Shown here: positions 6,734-7,666 of the stretch, piece by piece
How positions within the stretch are numbered: position 1 is the first letter of the stretch
How the letters are laid out: each line of letters opens with the position of its first letter
From: Christiangramia sp.
GTDB lineage: Bacteria; Bacteroidota; Bacteroidia; Flavobacteriales; Flavobacteriaceae
DNA length: 7,666 nucleotides
NCBI GenBank assembly: GCA_024635735.1
Contig: JAGXII010000173.1
Location: 1-7,666, forward strand
Direction: 5' to 3'
The notes under the pieces: generated by a model
Database searches by the model: none
What the model was told of the DNA's origin: nothing
What the model saw: only the letters and a program-made list of their open reading frames with translations
Made by a program: the position numbers and the translations under genes

Positions 6734-7273
6734 ATGATAGAAGGGCCTTTCAATTTAAATAAATGGATAGAACAGAACCGGGAGAGTTTGAAACCACCGG
6801 TGGGAAATCGGAATTTATATAAAGAATCGGGAGATTATATTGTTATGATAGTTGCCGGCCCTAATGCCCGCAAGGATTACCATTATAATGAAACCGAAGA
6901 GTTGTTTTACCAGCTTGAAGGAAATATTGAAATTCATATTCAGGAAGATGATAAGAAAAAGACCATGAAACTTGGCCCTGGTGATATGTATTTGCACCCT
7001 GCTAAGATTCCTCATTCTCCGGTTCGTCATGATAATTCTATAGGATTGGTGGTCGAGCGAAAAAGGTTAAATGAAAATGGAAAAGACGGACTCATTTGGT
7101 ACTGCGACAACTGTAATAATAAGTTGCATGAGGTTTACTTTCCTCTCCACGATATTGAAACCGATTTCTTAAAGCATTTCCGTGATTTTTACAGCAATAA
7201 GGACCTTCGAACCTGTAATAATTGTGGCGAAGTGATGGCTGTAGATTCCAGATTCACTTCGGTCGAGGAATAG
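6734..7273 (+). CDS. nbaC: 3-hydroxyanthranilate 3,4-dioxygenase
   Basis: This cytoplasmic Fe(II) extradiol dioxygenase opens the ring of 3-hydroxyanthranilate with O2 to give 2-amino-3-carboxymuconate semialdehyde. That product cyclises to quinolinate (NAD synthesis) or is degraded further. It has 179 residues, normal for bacterial members. The cupin core carries the iron ligands H50, E56 (H-Y-N-E-T-E-E) and H94 (K-I-P-H-S-P). R46 and R98 sit where the substrate-binding arginines of the Cupriavidus enzyme lie, and E108 in V-V-E-R is the likely counterpart of its active-site glutamate. The C-terminal rubredoxin-like site is complete: C124-x2-C127 and C161-x2-C164. The gene is divergent from the asparaginase gene and 60 bp upstream of an aldehyde dehydrogenase on the same strand. 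The leader is A-rich with no clear Shine-Dalgarno sequence. Kynureninase and kynurenine monooxygenase are not in the window. Confidence 0.96.
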   Translation: MIEGPFNLNKWIEQNRESLKPPVGNRNLYKESGDYIVMIVAGPNARKDYHYNETEELFYQLEGNIEIHIQEDDKKKTMKLGPGDMYLHPAKIPHSPVRHDNSIGLVVERKRLNENGKDGLIWYCDNCNNKLHEVYFPLHDIETDFLKHFRDFYSNKDLRTCNNCGEVMAVDSRFTSVEE

Positions 7274-7287
7274 CGGTTTATTTTTAC

Positions 7288-7295
7288 TATTTTCG
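7288..7295 (+). promoter_or_regulatory. Candidate -7 element between dioxygenase and dehydrogenase genes
   Basis: TATTTTCG is one base from TAnnTTTG and lies 38 bp before the dehydrogenase ATG. No -33 TTG is evident at about 19-21 bp upstream, and no terminator separates the two genes. The dehydrogenase may therefore be read from this site, by read-through from the dioxygenase gene, or both. Confidence 0.35.
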
Positions 7296-7333
7296 CAAGA
7301 ACTACACAAAATAACAGATAAAAACGCAATTTA

Positions 7334-7666
7334 ATGAGTAAAATCGCTGAAGAATTTGGGATTAAGCAAGCCTTGAAAGATTTAGGATTAAAGGAAACTA
7401 ATAACGGAACCTCCACAGGAACCGATTGGTTCAGCAATGGAGAAATTATAGAATCCTATTCCCCTGTTGATGGTGCTTTAATAGGTAAAGTAAAATCTAC
7501 TACTGCTGAAGATTATGAAAAAGTAATTACCACAGCAGAGAAAGGCTTTAAAGAATGGAGAACCTGGCCGGCACCACAAAGAGGAGAAGTGGTAAGGCAA
7601 TTTAATGATGAGCTACGCAGACTAAAAGAACCACTAGGGAAACTTGTTTCTTATGAAATGGGAAAA
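7334..7666 (+). CDS. Aldehyde dehydrogenase, ALDH7 (antiquitin-like) family, 5' part only
   Basis: The first 111 residues of an NAD(P)-dependent aldehyde dehydrogenase are visible (MSKIAEEFGIKQALKDLG...). The family is about 500 residues, so the NAD-binding core and catalytic cysteine lie beyond the right edge. The N-terminal oligomerisation hairpin appears at about 36-53 (G-E-I-I-E-S-Y-S-P-V-D-G). The stretch W-P-A-P-Q-R-G-E-V-V-R-Q at about 79-90, with L-G-K-L-V-S-Y-E-M-G-K at the end, closely resembles human ALDH7A1 and bacterial alpha-aminoadipate semialdehyde dehydrogenases. This points to ALDH7 rather than the ALDH8-type 2-aminomuconate semialdehyde dehydrogenase expected beside a 3-hydroxyanthranilate dioxygenase. 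It may act in lysine breakdown, in general aldehyde detoxification, or on a kynurenine-pathway aldehyde; the fragment cannot decide. Confidence 0.9.
   Translation, partial: MSKIAEEFGIKQALKDLGLKETNNGTSTGTDWFSNGEIIESYSPVDGALIGKVKSTTAEDYEKVITTAEKGFKEWRTWPAPQRGEVVRQFNDELRRLKEPLGKLVSYEMGK

Noticed and set aside
6815..7437. Minus-strand open frames opposite the dioxygenase and dehydrogenase genes
   Set aside because: The plus-strand genes have complete catalytic motifs; the antisense frames show no family features and no leader.
1..7666. A new defence, mobile or otherwise undescribed multi-gene system
   Set aside because: Every sizeable coding region belongs to a well-known family, intergenic gaps are short, and no transposase, integrase, direct-repeat array or att-like duplication was seen.

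Overview
The window looks like ordinary chromosomal sequence from a member of the Bacteroidota, most likely a flavobacterium. Three signs point this way. The DNA is moderately AT-rich. The gene leaders are A/T-rich with no clear Shine-Dalgarno sequence. The best promoter candidate matches the Bacteroidota -7 consensus TAnnTTTG rather than a sigma70 -10 box. The protein families (lipoprotein-anchored RND efflux parts, 3-hydroxyanthranilate dioxygenase, a lipoprotein Ntn-hydrolase) also fit. The species cannot be fixed from the sequence alone.

Positions 1-5490 (minus strand) hold a compact efflux operon. In transcription order it contains a GbsR/MarR-type winged-helix regulator (4963-5436), a lipoprotein periplasmic adaptor (3829-4947), an AcrB-type inner-membrane RND pump of 1048 residues (676-3822), and the first 224 residues of a TolC/OprM-type outer-membrane channel lipoprotein that runs off the left edge. 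The gaps are 15, 6 and 2 bp, so the four genes are probably one transcript. Just upstream of the regulator is a perfect 7-bp-arm inverted repeat (GTTCGGT-N4-ACCGAAC). It covers the -33 position and most of the spacer of a promoter with a perfect TATATTTG -7 element, which is the geometry expected for an autoregulated repressor. An upstream in-frame ATG would give a 188-residue regulator, but it lies in the loop of the preceding gene's terminator. I therefore use the internal ATG (157 residues).

Positions 5511-6625 (minus strand) hold a lipoprotein-signal-bearing isoaspartyl peptidase/L-asparaginase of the Ntn-hydrolase (plant-type) family. It is followed by a strong rho-independent terminator that separates it from the efflux operon.

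Positions 6626-7666 hold a 108-bp divergent intergenic region, then two plus-strand genes. The first is a 3-hydroxyanthranilate 3,4-dioxygenase with the full iron-ligand set and the C-terminal four-cysteine site. The second is the N-terminal 111 residues of an ALDH7 (antiquitin-like) aldehyde dehydrogenase, cut by the right edge. The dioxygenase belongs to the kynurenine route of tryptophan breakdown or NAD synthesis. The substrate of the neighbouring dehydrogenase is open.

I found no mobile element, CRISPR array, RNA gene or evidence of an undescribed multi-gene system. The observations most worth checking are the regulator's operator/promoter layout and the dioxygenase-ALDH7 pairing.
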